64,000 nt of DNA from CAJCIY01 sp964245825 (GCA_964245825.1 CAXTNT010000013.1:5507-69506), one strand, 5' to 3'. Shown: positions 42,872-51,250, counted from the first letter of the stretch. The notes: generated by a model from the letters alone, not told the origin. Numbers and translations are program-made.

Positions 42872-44098
42872 TCAACGGGACGGGAGGTACTGGGCGAGCT
42901 CGGCGCGAGCGACCGAACGCTCGTGCACGGCGTCAGGTCCGTCGGCGATCCGCAGCGTGCGGGTGCCCGCCCACATCGCCGCCAGCGGGGTCACGTCGCT
43001 GACGCCGGCGCCGCCGTGCACCTGGACCGCCCGGTCGATGACGGCCAGCGCCATGTTCGGGACGACCACCTTGATGCCGGCGATGTCCGTCCGGGCCGCC
43101 TTGACGCCGTACGTGTCGATCTTCCAGGCGGTCTGCATGACGTAGAGCCGGGCCTGGTCGATCTCCATCCGGGAGCGGGCGATGTCCTGCGCGACCGTGC
43201 CCTGCTCGGCGAGGGTCCGGCCGAAGGCCGTCCGCGAGACGGCGCGCTGGCACATCAGCTTCAGCGCCCGCTCGGCGCTGCCGATCGCCCGCATGCAGTG
43301 GTGGATCCGGCCTGGGCCGAGCCGGGCCTGCGCGATCATGAACCCGCCGCCCTCCTCGCCGACGAGGTTGGCCACGGGCACCCGTACGTCGGTGAAGGTG
43401 ATCTCGCAGTGGCCCTCCTGGTGCTGGTATCCGTACACCGGCAGCGCCCGGACGATCTCCACGCCGGGGGTGTCGGTCGGCACCAGGATCATCGACTGCT
43501 GCCGGTGCGCAGCGGCCGCCGGATCTGTCTTGCCCATCAGGATGAAGAACGCACAGCGGGGGTCGGCCGCGCCGGAGATCCACCACTTGCGGCCGTTGAT
43601 CACGTAGTCGCCGCCGTCGCGGACGATCGAGATCGAGATGTTGGCCGCATCGGAGCTGGCGACGTCGGGCTCGGTCATCGCGAAGGCGGAGCGGATCTGC
43701 CCGTCCAGCAGCGGCGCGAGCCAGCGCTCCTTCTGGGCGGCGGTGCCGAACAGGTGCAGCACCTCCATGTTGCCGGTGTCCGGAGCACTGCAGTTGATCG
43801 CCTGCGGCGCGAGGTGCGGCGACCAGCCGGTCAGCTCCGACAGGCTTGCGTACTCGTGCACCGCCAGCCCGTGCGCCGGCTCGGTCGCATCCGGCAGGAA
43901 CAGGTTCCAGAGCCCGCGCTTGCGTGCCTCGACCTTCAGCTCCTCCATCACCGGCGGGAACGCGTGCTCCTCGCCGCGTCTCGCCGCCTCCTCGCGCTGG
44001 GCCTCGTACACCGGCTCGGCGGGGTAGATCTGCTCGTCCATGAACGTCTGCAGACGGCCGAGGTAGTCGGTGGCGCGCGCCGACATCGCGAAGTCCAT
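42872..44098 (-). CDS. Acyl-CoA dehydrogenase, ACAD10/11-like
   Basis: A 408-residue FAD-dependent ACAD. FAMTEPDVASSDAANI, INGRKWWISGAADPRC, EEGGGFMIAQARLGPGRIHH and HGGAGVSDVTPLAAMW are typical. The C-terminal active-site block is RIADGPDAVHERSVA, with Asp where most ACADs have the catalytic Glu; this ADGPDxVH form occurs in the ACAD10/11 group. ATG at 44098. It is divergent from ACAD2 across a 47-base gap (37 bases if the upstream GTG of ACAD2 is used) holding a perfect palindrome. An APH-like kinase in the opposite arm corresponds to the kinase domain fused to ACAD10/11 in animals. Confidence 0.92.
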   Translation of the reverse strand: MDFAMSARATDYLGRLQTFMDEQIYPAEPVYEAQREEAARRGEEHAFPPVMEELKVEARKRGLWNLFLPDATEPAHGLAVHEYASLSELTGWSPHLAPQAINCSAPDTGNMEVLHLFGTAAQKERWLAPLLDGQIRSAFAMTEPDVASSDAANISISIVRDGGDYVINGRKWWISGAADPRCAFFILMGKTDPAAAAHRQQSMILVPTDTPGVEIVRALPVYGYQHQEGHCEITFTDVRVPVANLVGEEGGGFMIAQARLGPGRIHHCMRAIGSAERALKLMCQRAVSRTAFGRTLAEQGTVAQDIARSRMEIDQARLYVMQTAWKIDTYGVKAARTDIAGIKVVVPNMALAVIDRAVQVHGGAGVSDVTPLAAMWAGTRTLRIADGPDAVHERSVARAELAQYLPSR

Positions 44099-44115
44099 GC
44101 CCTGACCGTAGCCGC

Positions 44116-44134
44116 TACCGAACCCGCTTCGGTA
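44116..44134. promoter_or_regulatory. Perfect inverted repeat between the two divergent ACAD operons
   Basis: TACCGAA-CCCGC-TTCGGTA is a perfect 7-5-7 palindrome, 17 bases upstream of the reverse-strand ACAD start and 11 bases upstream of the forward ATG. It is positioned to block both promoters, as a TetR-family repressor would. No regulator gene lies in the cluster. It does not match the KstR consensus I know. Confidence 0.6.
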
Positions 44135-44145
44135 ACGTGCGTCAC

Positions 44146-45312
44146 ATGGATTTCCGAGACACGCCCGAGGAGGCCGCGTTCCGCAGCGACCTGCGTGACT
44201 GGTTCGCCCGGAACCTCCCGCCGGACTGGGCCCAACGCCCTCCGCAGGTGGGCCGGTACAGCGACGAGGAGGCCCGGGTCTGGAGCCGGAAGCTCTATGA
44301 CGGCGGGTACGTGGGGCTGACCTGGCCCAAGCAGTACGGCGGCGGCGGGCTGCCGCACACCATGCAAGGGATCTTCCTGGAGGAGCAGGCGCGGGCCGGC
44401 GCGCCAAAGCACATCGGCGTCATCGGGCTGGGCATGGCGGGGCCGACGATCATCGCGCACGGCACCGAGGAGCAGAAGGCCCGCTACCTGGAGCCGCTGC
44501 TGCAGGGCGAGGAGATCTGGTGCCAGGGCTTCTCCGAGCCGGGCAGCGGCTCCGACCTCGCCGGCGCCCGGACCCGCGCCGTCCGCGACGGCGACGCGTG
44601 GGTGGTCAACGGACAGAAGGTCTGGAGCTCGTACGCCCACATCGCCGACTGGTGCATCCTCGTCGTCCGCACCGACCCCGACGCCGAGAAGCACCGCGGC
44701 CTGTCGTACCTCCTGGTGGACATGCACAGCCCAGGGGTCGAGGTCCGGCCGCTGCGGCAGATCACCGGCGATCCCGAGTTCAACGAGATCTTCTTCACCG
44801 ACGCGCGGGTGCCGGCGACCTCGATCCTCGGGGCGCCCGGGGAGGGCTGGCGGGTCGCCATGACGACCCTGCTGCACGAGCGGGGCACCCTCGGCTTCTC
44901 GCTCACCGCGGCGCTGGAGCAGTCGGTGACGCAGCTGCTGGCGCTGGCCAAGGAGACCGGCGCCGACCGTGACCCGCTCGTCCGGGACCGGATCGCCGGG
45001 CATTGGGTGGACCTGCAGGCGCTGCGGTTCACCAACTACCGGACCCTCTCGGCGCTGCAGAAGACCGGCGTCCCTGGCCCCGAGGGCTCTATCGCCAAGC
45101 TGCACTGGTCGGAGACCAACCAGGCGCTGACGAAGCTCGCCCAGGAGATCTCCGGGCTGGCGGCGCAGCTCGACGCCGACGGCGCGGTCTGGGACGGCTT
45201 CTGGACCTACCAGCAGCTGCGCAGCCGCGGCAACACGATCGAGGCCGGCACCTCGGAGATCCTCCGCAACATCATCGCCGAGCGCGTCGTCGGCCTCCCC
45301 CGCTCGCGCTGA
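44146..45312 (+). CDS. Acyl-CoA dehydrogenase, alpha-type subunit (FadE)
   Basis: About 388 residues from ATG at 44146; a GTG at 44137 would add three codons. Markers are WPKQYGGGGLPHTMQGIFLEE, WCQGFSEPGSGSDLAGARTRA, VVNGQKVWSSYAHIADWC and the end RGNTIEAGTSEILRNIIAERV, with the catalytic Glu in IEAGTSEI. The gene is followed by a shorter ACAD, matching the alpha2-beta2 FadE pairs that act on ring or steroid side-chain CoA esters in actinobacteria. The start lies just after the cluster palindrome. Confidence 0.93.
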   Translation: MDFRDTPEEAAFRSDLRDWFARNLPPDWAQRPPQVGRYSDEEARVWSRKLYDGGYVGLTWPKQYGGGGLPHTMQGIFLEEQARAGAPKHIGVIGLGMAGPTIIAHGTEEQKARYLEPLLQGEEIWCQGFSEPGSGSDLAGARTRAVRDGDAWVVNGQKVWSSYAHIADWCILVVRTDPDAEKHRGLSYLLVDMHSPGVEVRPLRQITGDPEFNEIFFTDARVPATSILGAPGEGWRVAMTTLLHERGTLGFSLTAALEQSVTQLLALAKETGADRDPLVRDRIAGHWVDLQALRFTNYRTLSALQKTGVPGPEGSIAKLHWSETNQALTKLAQEISGLAAQLDADGAVWDGFWTYQQLRSRGNTIEAGTSEILRNIIAERVVGLPRSR

Positions 45313-45333
45313 CACCCCACCCAAGGGAGACCC

Positions 45334-46338
45334 ATGGACTTCGCCCATTCCGACGAGCAGCTGCTGCTGCGCGACGGCGCCCGCGACTGGCTGCGCAAGA
45401 ACTACCCGCCCGACCGGCTCGCCACGCTCGCCGACGGGCCGGGCGCCGACCCCGACATCTGGTCCCGGCTCGAGCAGCTGGGCTGGGTCGAGGCCGCCGC
45501 CGACGGCGCCGTCACCGCGGGCGTCCTGCTCGAGGAGACCGGGTACGGACTGCTGCCCGCGCCGCTGTTCTGCACCGTCGCGCTGGCCGCGCCGCTGGGG
45601 GCCGACACCGCCAGGCCGACGACGCTGGCCTGGGCCGAGCGCGGTGCGCCCCGCCTCGGTGACCCGGTCGCCACCAGCATCGACGCCGGTGGCCGGGTGA
45701 CGGGGCACAAGGTGCTGGTGCCCGACCTCGGCACCGCCTCGCACGCGGTCGTCACGACCACCTCCGGGCAGCGGCTGATCGCGCTCGCCGACGCACAGGT
45801 CACCGTCCACTCCACCCTCGACGGCACCCGCCGGCTGGGCGACCTGGTGCTGGCCGGCACGCCGTCCGAGGCGCTGCCCGACGTCGACCTCGCCACGGCC
45901 CGCACCACGATGCTCGCGCTGGCCGCGAGCGAAGCGGTCGGCGTCGCACGCCGGGCGCTCGAGGTCGCCGCCGCGCATGCGAAGACCCGCGTGCAGTTCG
46001 GCCGCGTCATCGGCACGTACCAGGGGGTCAGCCACAAGGTGGCCGACATGTACGTGCAGCTGGAGCTGGCCCGGTCGCTGGCGATCTGGGCGTGCTGGGC
46101 GATCGACGCGGGCGACCCCTCGGCAGCGGTGGCCGCGGCCGCCGCGAAGTCGGCGGCCGGCCCTGGCGCCGTGCTGGCCTGCGAGCAGGCGATCCAGGTG
46201 CTCGGCGGTCTCGGCTTCACCTGGGACTCCGAGCTGCACCGCTTCTACAAGCGCGCGCAGTGGCTCGACGCCTTCGAGGGCGGCCGCGGCGTGCAGCGGG
46301 CCGCACTCGCCGACGCGATCCTCGGGACCGCGGCGTGA
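45334..46338 (+). CDS. Acyl-CoA dehydrogenase, short partner subunit
   Basis: A 334-residue ACAD-like protein, shorter than the ~380 of complete enzymes. MDFAHSDEQLLLRDGARDWL, GVLLEETGYGLLPAPLF, RVQFGRVIGTYQGVSHKVADMY and QVLGGLGFTWDSELHRFYKRA are present. The central beta domain is reduced, and the EAGTSEI-type catalytic Glu block is replaced by EGGRGVQRA. It probably forms a heterotetramer with the preceding ACAD, contributing FAD-binding surface. GGGAGA precedes the ATG by four bases, 21 bases after ACAD2. Confidence 0.9.
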   Translation: MDFAHSDEQLLLRDGARDWLRKNYPPDRLATLADGPGADPDIWSRLEQLGWVEAAADGAVTAGVLLEETGYGLLPAPLFCTVALAAPLGADTARPTTLAWAERGAPRLGDPVATSIDAGGRVTGHKVLVPDLGTASHAVVTTTSGQRLIALADAQVTVHSTLDGTRRLGDLVLAGTPSEALPDVDLATARTTMLALAASEAVGVARRALEVAAAHAKTRVQFGRVIGTYQGVSHKVADMYVQLELARSLAIWACWAIDAGDPSAAVAAAAAKSAAGPGAVLACEQAIQVLGGLGFTWDSELHRFYKRAQWLDAFEGGRGVQRAALADAILGTAA

Positions 46339-47093
46339 ACGCGGTCGTGACCGGGGGGTCCTCCGGCATCGGCGCCGCGGTGGCCGCCCGCATCACCGCC
46401 ACCGGCGGCAGCGTGTTGGTGGCCGACCTGCGGCCGCCCGCCGGCGACCTCCCGTACCGGCAGACCGATGTCCGCGACCCGGCGTCGGTCCAGGCCGCGT
46501 TCGACGAGGCCGAGGAGCGCTTCGGCTCGGTCGACCGGGCGGTGCTCTCGGCCGGGCTCGCCTCCACGATGGGCCGCACTCCCGAGACGGTGGAGCTGGC
46601 GGCGTACGAGACCCTGCTCGGGGTCAACGTGACCGGCGTGGTGCACGGGATCCGCGCGGCGACCCCCGCGCTGCGCCGGGCCGGCGGCGGCGGCATCGTC
46701 GCGCTCGCCTCGCTCGCTGGGCTCACCCCCGCGGTCGGCGACCCGCTCTACTCCCTCACGAAGTTCGCCGTCGTGGGTCTGGTGCGCACCCTCGGCCCGC
46801 AGCTGGCGGCGGAGCACATCACCGTCAACGCGGTCTGCCCCGGCTTCGTCGACACGCCGATGGTCGACCCGCTGCGGGAGGCCTTCGCGGCGCAGGACTT
46901 CCCGCTGATCCCGGTGGCCACGGTGGTCGACACGATCCTGCGGGCGCTCGAGCCCGCCGGTGGCAGCGGCGAGTGCTGGCTGATCCAGCCGGGCCACGCC
47001 CCCGCCCCGTACCGGTTCCGCGGGGTGCCGGGGGCGAGCCGCGACGGCGCCGTGGTGACGGTCCCGGAGGCCGCCGCCGCGGTGACCGTGTGA
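46335..47093 (+). CDS. Short-chain dehydrogenase/reductase
   Basis: A 252-residue SDR starting with GTG at 46335 that overlaps the previous stop by four bases. It has the N-terminal TGGSSGIGAAVA motif, Asp-containing loop VADLRPP, catalytic Ser in VALASLAGL and Tyr-x3-Lys in LYSLTKFAV, and NAVCPGFVDTPM. The Asp after beta-2 favours NAD. It is likely to oxidise a 3-hydroxyacyl-type intermediate. The C-terminus is extended by about 30 residues beyond GECWLIQPG, and these are Ala/Gly/Val-rich. Confidence 0.9.
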   Translation: MNAVVTGGSSGIGAAVAARITATGGSVLVADLRPPAGDLPYRQTDVRDPASVQAAFDEAEERFGSVDRAVLSAGLASTMGRTPETVELAAYETLLGVNVTGVVHGIRAATPALRRAGGGGIVALASLAGLTPAVGDPLYSLTKFAVVGLVRTLGPQLAAEHITVNAVCPGFVDTPMVDPLREAFAAQDFPLIPVATVVDTILRALEPAGGSGECWLIQPGHAPAPYRFRGVPGASRDGAVVTVPEAAAAVTV

Positions 47094-48133
47094 CCGAGGG
47101 CGAGGGCGCGCCGGCCGACGTCGTCGGCCCCTGGCTGGCGGCCCGTACCGGCGAGGCCGCCTGGCGCGAGGCGACGGTCGCGCTGATCAGCGGCGGCAAG
47201 TCCAACCTCACGTACGTGGTGGCGAGCACCGCCGGGCAGGTCGTCCTGCGCCGGCCGCCGACCGGCCATGTGCTGGCCACCGCGCACGACATGCTGCGCG
47301 AGGCGCGGGTGATCGGCGCCCTCGCGCCGACGCCGGTCCCGGTGCCCGGCCTGATCGCCGTAGAGGAGACCGGCGAGCTCCTGGGCGCGCCGTTCTACGT
47401 GATGGAGCGCGTCGTGGGACACATCGTCCGCGACGAGCTGCCGGCCGGGTACGCGCAGACCCCCGCCGAGCGGGCCACCGTCGCGGAACGGCTCGTGGGC
47501 ACCCTCGCCGACCTGCACGCCGTGGATCCGCAGGCCTGCGGGCTGGGCAGCTTCGGCCGGCCGGCCGGCTACATGGAGCGGCAGGTACGCCGCTGGTCCA
47601 CGCAGTGGGAGGCGACCCGCACGGCCGACCTGCCGGCGCTGGACGCACTGGCGGGCGACCTCGCGGCGCGGGTACCGGCGCACTCGGAGCACGCGATCGT
47701 GCACGGGGACTACCGGCTCGACAACACGATCCTCGACCCGGACGAGGTGGGACGCATCGCGGCGGTGCTGGACTGGGAGATGTCCACGCTCGGCGACCCG
47801 CTCGCCGACCTCGGCATCCTGCTGGTCTACTGGCGGGCGGCCGGGGAGAGCACGGCGCTCGGCGGCCTCACCCCCAGCGTCAGCTGGATGGAGGGGTTCC
47901 CGGACCGCGCCGGCATCGCCGAGCTGTACGCCAAGGCCAGCGGCCGCGAGGTGCACGACCTGCCGTTCTACGTGGCCTTCGGCTACTTCAAGCTCGCTGT
48001 GGTGGTGCAGGGAATCGTCGCCAGGATCGCCGGCGGCGCGATGGGCGGACAGGACTTCGGGTCGATGGACGGTCTGGTCGGCGCGCTGGTCGATCGTGGC
48101 GGCGCGGCGCTCGCCGACAACCGGGTGGGCTGA
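47090..48133 (+). CDS. APH-like kinase of the ACAD10/11-associated family
   Basis: A 347-residue phosphotransferase whose GTG at 47090 overlaps the SDR stop by four bases. SGGKSNLTYVVAS, catalytic loop H205GDYRLDNTILDP with Asp207, and metal site VLDWEMSTLGDPLADLG with Asp228 are diagnostic of the family often annotated with FadE36 and fused to ACAD10/11 in animals. In mammals that domain phosphorylates 4-hydroxyacyl-CoAs before the ACAD removes phosphate. A comparable step here is inferred from context. It is the last gene of the forward arm. Confidence 0.9.
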   Translation: MTEGEGAPADVVGPWLAARTGEAAWREATVALISGGKSNLTYVVASTAGQVVLRRPPTGHVLATAHDMLREARVIGALAPTPVPVPGLIAVEETGELLGAPFYVMERVVGHIVRDELPAGYAQTPAERATVAERLVGTLADLHAVDPQACGLGSFGRPAGYMERQVRRWSTQWEATRTADLPALDALAGDLAARVPAHSEHAIVHGDYRLDNTILDPDEVGRIAAVLDWEMSTLGDPLADLGILLVYWRAAGESTALGGLTPSVSWMEGFPDRAGIAELYAKASGREVHDLPFYVAFGYFKLAVVVQGIVARIAGGAMGGQDFGSMDGLVGALVDRGGAALADNRVG

Positions 48134-48196
48134 CTCCGCGTGCGACAAGCCGGCCGGAGGGCGACGGCACCGGCCGCGGGCACGTAGCCTCGGGCC

Positions 48197-49666
48197 GTGT
48201 CCGAGTTCTCCCGCCGCAGCGTGCTGGGCCTCGGCGCGGCCGGGCTGGCGTCGGCGACGGCCGTCGTGATCGAGCGGGCCACCCGGAGCGGGGCCGCGAT
48301 CCCGGTCGGCCGAAGCGTGAAATCCGTTGCGCCGCAGGGACTTCCTGCGATCCAGCACGACGTCGACGCGTACGTCGCGCCTGCGGTCAGCGAGGGCGGG
48401 GTGGAGTTCCGGTTCGGGCCGGCGTACACGCTGCTGCTCACCGCAGAGCTGACCCGGGACCCGACCCGTGCCGACCAGGCCGCCCTCGCGGCGGCGCTGG
48501 ACGCGGTGGAGACGCACTGGGCCTTCGCGGCCGGCGGCGTCCTGACCGCGATCGCGTACGGGCAGCCGTACCTGCGCAGACTCCCGTCGGCGCTCGTGGC
48601 CCAGCACCTGCCGACAGTGCTCAGCGACGCCACCCACCGCGCCTTCGAGGAGGCCACCCCCCAGCCCACCGACGTCACGGCCGGCGGGTCGGTCCGCAAG
48701 CTCCGCTTCAACACCCCGGTGGCCATCGAGGCCAACGACATCCTGCTGACGCTGCGCGGCGACACGCTCGCCGAGGTGGTCGCGGCGGGCGACTGGCTGC
48801 TCGGCGCGAAGCCGCTGCCGGGCGGACGGTCCGTGAGCGGGCTGGCGGCGCTGCTGCGGCCGACGTCCTCGCGGCTGATCACCAACGTGCCCGGCCTGCC
48901 GCGCCAGCTCGCCGAGGCGGCCAGCACCGACTATGCCGACCGCGTGCACCCGCAGTCACGGCTCTGGATGGGCTTCGCCGACCACCAGGTCGCGTCGTCG
49001 GCGCCGGCGGCGGTGACGACCTTCGCGGGCGGGGAGGGTGTCCGCCGCACCTCTGCGACCGCGGGCGACTACCTGGCCCTCGCCTCCGTCGTCCACCTCT
49101 CGCACGTGCTGCTCGACCTGGAGCAGTACTACCTGCCCGACCCGGCCTTCCCGGAGGACGACGACGGTACGTACCTCAAGCGGGTGCAGTACATGTACCG
49201 CGCCGCGAACCCGCCGTCGCGGGGGGCGGCCGACCAGTTCAGCAACGGCGGCGGGCCGACGTACCTGGCCAACGACTACCTCGGGCCGACGAACGCGGTG
49301 ACCGGCGCCCGCGGCATCGACGTGCCGGACGCGACCCCGCGGCTGGGGCACGTGGCGTCGCTGCAACGGGCGTCCCGCACCAGCGCCGGCGTGCCGCTGC
49401 ACATCCGGGTGGACGGCGCCGGCTTCGACGCGATCGACGTGCCCGACGGGAGCCGGATGCCCAAGCTGCACTTCTCCATGTACGTGCCCACCGCGGCGGA
49501 CTTCGTGGCGATGCGCCGCGCGGGCGCGGGTCTCGACCTCGTCCGCCGCTACGGTGTCCTGGACCGCGACAACAGCATCGAGCGGTTCATCACCACCACC
49601 CGTCGGCAGAACTTCCTGTCGCCGCCTCGCGCCCACCGCGCCTTCCCGCTGCTGGAGCTGACGTGA
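48197..49666 (+). CDS. Tat-exported protein, possibly Dyp-peroxidase-related
   Basis: A 489-residue protein with a twin-arginine signal SRRSVLGLGAAGLASA. Mature regions include FRFGPAYTLLLTAELTRDP, FNTPVAIEANDILLTLRGD, SRLWMGFADHQVASS, LASVVHLSHVLLDLEQYYL and LHFSMYVPTAADFVAMRRA. The ordering resembles dye-decolorising peroxidases, including an IEANDILLTLRGD-like strand and a GFADHQ near the usual GxxDG loop, but the GxxDG Asp site is not intact, so haem activity is unproven. The family is known in actinomycetes as uncharacterised Tat substrates. It overlaps the next start by four bases. Confidence 0.75.
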   Translation: MSEFSRRSVLGLGAAGLASATAVVIERATRSGAAIPVGRSVKSVAPQGLPAIQHDVDAYVAPAVSEGGVEFRFGPAYTLLLTAELTRDPTRADQAALAAALDAVETHWAFAAGGVLTAIAYGQPYLRRLPSALVAQHLPTVLSDATHRAFEEATPQPTDVTAGGSVRKLRFNTPVAIEANDILLTLRGDTLAEVVAAGDWLLGAKPLPGGRSVSGLAALLRPTSSRLITNVPGLPRQLAEAASTDYADRVHPQSRLWMGFADHQVASSAPAAVTTFAGGEGVRRTSATAGDYLALASVVHLSHVLLDLEQYYLPDPAFPEDDDGTYLKRVQYMYRAANPPSRGAADQFSNGGGPTYLANDYLGPTNAVTGARGIDVPDATPRLGHVASLQRASRTSAGVPLHIRVDGAGFDAIDVPDGSRMPKLHFSMYVPTAADFVAMRRAGAGLDLVRRYGVLDRDNSIERFITTTRRQNFLSPPRAHRAFPLLELT

Positions 49667-50235
49667 GACGACTGCTCGCCGCCGCGGGCGCGGTCGTCGT
49701 GCTCGCGGTCGGCGGCGGGTCCTACTTCGCCGGCCACCACAGCGGGGTGGATGCCGGTCGCCGCCAGGGCCAGGCGACCGCGCTCGCCGGGGTCGACCCC
49801 GCCGATCTCGCCCTCGTCCGCCAGCTGGCCGCCGACCGCGCGCTGCCAGCGGCGCCCGTCCCCTCCGGCGCGGCCGGCGCGGCCGAGGTCGCCTCCGTCG
49901 TCGAGCCGGGCGCGGCCCAGACCGCGGCCCACGCGTACCTCGGCTGGCTGGACGCGCACCCGGACGCGAGTCAGCCGGGGCTGCTCAGCCGACTGGCGGC
50001 CGCCCGGGTGGCGCTGCCGGTGGGCGCCACCCTCACCGGCCTGAGCGGTCCGGCGGGCGGCAACGACAGCGACGGACGCGTGCAGGTCGTCGACCGTGGG
50101 GACCTGGCCTGCGTGGATGCCATCCTCGACCAGGTCAGCGCCGGACGGTGCTATGCCGGCGGTCGGCGGGAGGACACCGACAACGGCGACTACACGCCGA
50201 AGCGCTACCCCCCCGCGTACCGCGCCGCCGAGTAG
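49663..50235 (+). CDS. Hypothetical secreted or membrane-anchored protein
   Basis: 190 residues from GTG at 49663, overlapping the Tat-protein stop (GTGA). The N-terminus RRLLAAAGAVVVLAVGGGSYFAG is an uncleaved anchor or signal. The rest is Ala-rich, with two Cys (ACVDAIL and RCYAGG) that could form a disulfide outside the membrane. No known domain is recognised. The coupling to the Tat substrate suggests that both act together in the envelope. Its last 31 bases overlap the convergent DUF6817 gene. Confidence 0.7.
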   Translation: MRRLLAAAGAVVVLAVGGGSYFAGHHSGVDAGRRQGQATALAGVDPADLALVRQLAADRALPAAPVPSGAAGAAEVASVVEPGAAQTAAHAYLGWLDAHPDASQPGLLSRLAAARVALPVGATLTGLSGPAGGNDSDGRVQVVDRGDLACVDAILDQVSAGRCYAGGRREDTDNGDYTPKRYPPAYRAAE

Positions 50236-50723
50236 GCCGCCGCACTGGCCCAGGGCGCCCAGCGCGTGAACAGGCCTCGCAGGGCAGTGCCGTCAGCGTG
50301 GTCGCTGTGGCCGAGGACGTCGAGCTCGTTCGCGTACGTGATCTCGACGAAAGCGCTGTGCTGCAGCGGGTCCAGTGCGGTGACGACGCCGGTGAAGCGG
50401 TCGTGGTGCTTGGGCGCATCGGTGCCGACGGTCGGGTAGGTCGCGCGGCGGTCGGCGCTCCCGTACAGGTAGATCAGCGCTTCGACCTCCGGGCCGAGCA
50501 GCGCGGCCATCGCCGGACGCTCGTCCAGGCCGGCGAGCGCCGTGGCGAAGCCGTCGGTGCCGTAGAGGGCGTGCGCGGCCCCGGCCCCTACGACCGAGGC
50601 GGGTGCGCCCCACCCGTCGAGGACCGAGGCGACGCGCCCGAGGTGGGCGAGCAGCGTGCCGCCCGGATGGGCGATGTCCGCGGCGCCCCGAGCCTGCAGC
50701 AACGCTGCGATGTCGGCGTCCAC
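50205..50723 (-). CDS. DUF6817 family protein
   Basis: 172 residues. GGTLLAHLGRVASVLDGWGAP, VGAGAAHALYGTDGF and LIYLYGSADRRATYP resemble the DUF6817 family, which has HD-like helical features: spaced His residues in LLAHL and GAAHALYG, and Asp in the YGTDG segment. Catalytic function is unproven. ATG/GTG context: the start MDADIAALLQARG at 50723 is the farthest upstream start codon before tRNA-Arg. Overlap with the convergent gene is 31 bases. Confidence 0.75.
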   Translation of the reverse strand: MDADIAALLQARGAADIAHPGGTLLAHLGRVASVLDGWGAPASVVGAGAAHALYGTDGFATALAGLDERPAMAALLGPEVEALIYLYGSADRRATYPTVGTDAPKHHDRFTGVVTALDPLQHSAFVEITYANELDVLGHSDHADGTALRGLFTRWAPWASAAAYSAARYAGG

Positions 50724-50757
50724 GCGGGCAGCCTGGCACTACCCTCGGGCCTGTCCA

Positions 50758-50830
50758 GCGCCCGTAGCTCAGCGGATAGAGCAGGTGCCTTCTAAGCACT
50801 TGGTCGCAGGTTCGAGTCCTGCCGGGCGCA
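50758..50830 (+). tRNA. tRNA-Arg (anticodon TCT)
   Basis: Acceptor arms GCGCCCG and CGGGCGC pair fully. The D arm is GCTCAGCGGATAGAGC. The anticodon stem-loop GGTGCCTTCTAAGCACT presents TCT, T arm GCAGGTTCGAGTCCTGC, discriminator A. CCA is not encoded. A Phd-like antitoxin gene and accessory genes follow it, so tRNA-Arg could have served as an insertion site, although no integrase is present. Confidence 0.96.
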
Positions 50831-50970
50831 CGACCCGGAGCCCAGCCCTCCCTGGCGAACCTCTAGCCTGCAGCGGCCGGACGCGACGTTGCGTTGGGTG
50901 CGCGGCCGGGGCGGGATCCGCACCGCACCCGGCGTCGCTCGCGTGCTGCCTACGCTCACGACGACGTTCA

Positions 50971-50988
50971 TGGTCACTAGCCTGACCA
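50971..50988 (+). promoter_or_regulatory. Inverted repeat containing the antitoxin -10 (leaderless promoter predicted)
   Basis: TGGTCA-CTAGCC-TGACCA is a 6-6-6 inverted repeat directly before ATG 50991. Its centre contains TAGCCT (50978-50983), a TAnnnT -10 ending seven bases before the ATG. That is the geometry for leaderless transcription and for antitoxin autorepression at the promoter. Confidence 0.5.
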
Positions 50989-50990
50989 AC

Positions 50991-51212
50991 ATGGCCGTAC
51001 ACAACATGGCGGACGCCAAGGCGCACCTGTCGCAACTACTCGATGCAGCCCTGAGGGGTTACGAGGTCATCGTCGCGCGCGCCGGCAAGCCACTCGTGCG
51101 GCTCGTGCCGGTCACGGCGCCCGTAGCGCGCGTCCTGGGGTTCCTCGACCTACCCTCGCCCGACGAGCGCTTTGGTTCGCTCGACGAGAGCGAAGTCGCT
51201 GTCTGGTCGTGA
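50991..51212 (+). CDS. Phd/YefM-type antitoxin, orphaned
   Basis: 73 residues. MAVHNMADAKAHLSQLLDAALRG and EVIVARAGKPLVRLVPV match the Phd/YefM N-terminal DNA-binding domain. The C-terminal tail PDERFGSLDESEVAVWS would wrap a toxin. ATG at 50991 is preferred because the family starts here and the inverted repeat precedes it; an in-frame ATG at 50970 would run through that repeat. The following frame starts like a PIN toxin but is degraded, so the antitoxin appears to have no partner. Confidence 0.85.
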   Translation: MAVHNMADAKAHLSQLLDAALRGYEVIVARAGKPLVRLVPVTAPVARVLGFLDLPSPDERFGSLDESEVAVWS

Positions 51213-51250
51213 CGATCCTGCCGCTGGACACCCACGCCTACGCGTGCGCT
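51209..51250 (+). pseudogene. Remnant of a PIN-domain (VapC-like) toxin
   Basis: GTG at 51209 overlaps the antitoxin stop by four bases (GTGA), the usual toxin-antitoxin spacing. The first codons read MTILPLDTHAYA, like the PIN start with the first metal-binding Asp in LLDTHxxLW. After that the frame becomes Arg/Ser-rich with no further PIN motif, and I see none in other frames up to 51440. The toxin appears to be deleted after about 12 codons. Confidence 0.6.

Noticed and set aside
44116..44134. KstR (cholesterol regulon) operator
   Set aside because: The palindrome TACCGAA-N5-TTCGGTA does not fit the KstR consensus as I know it, and no sterol-specific genes (kst, hsa, mce) are nearby.
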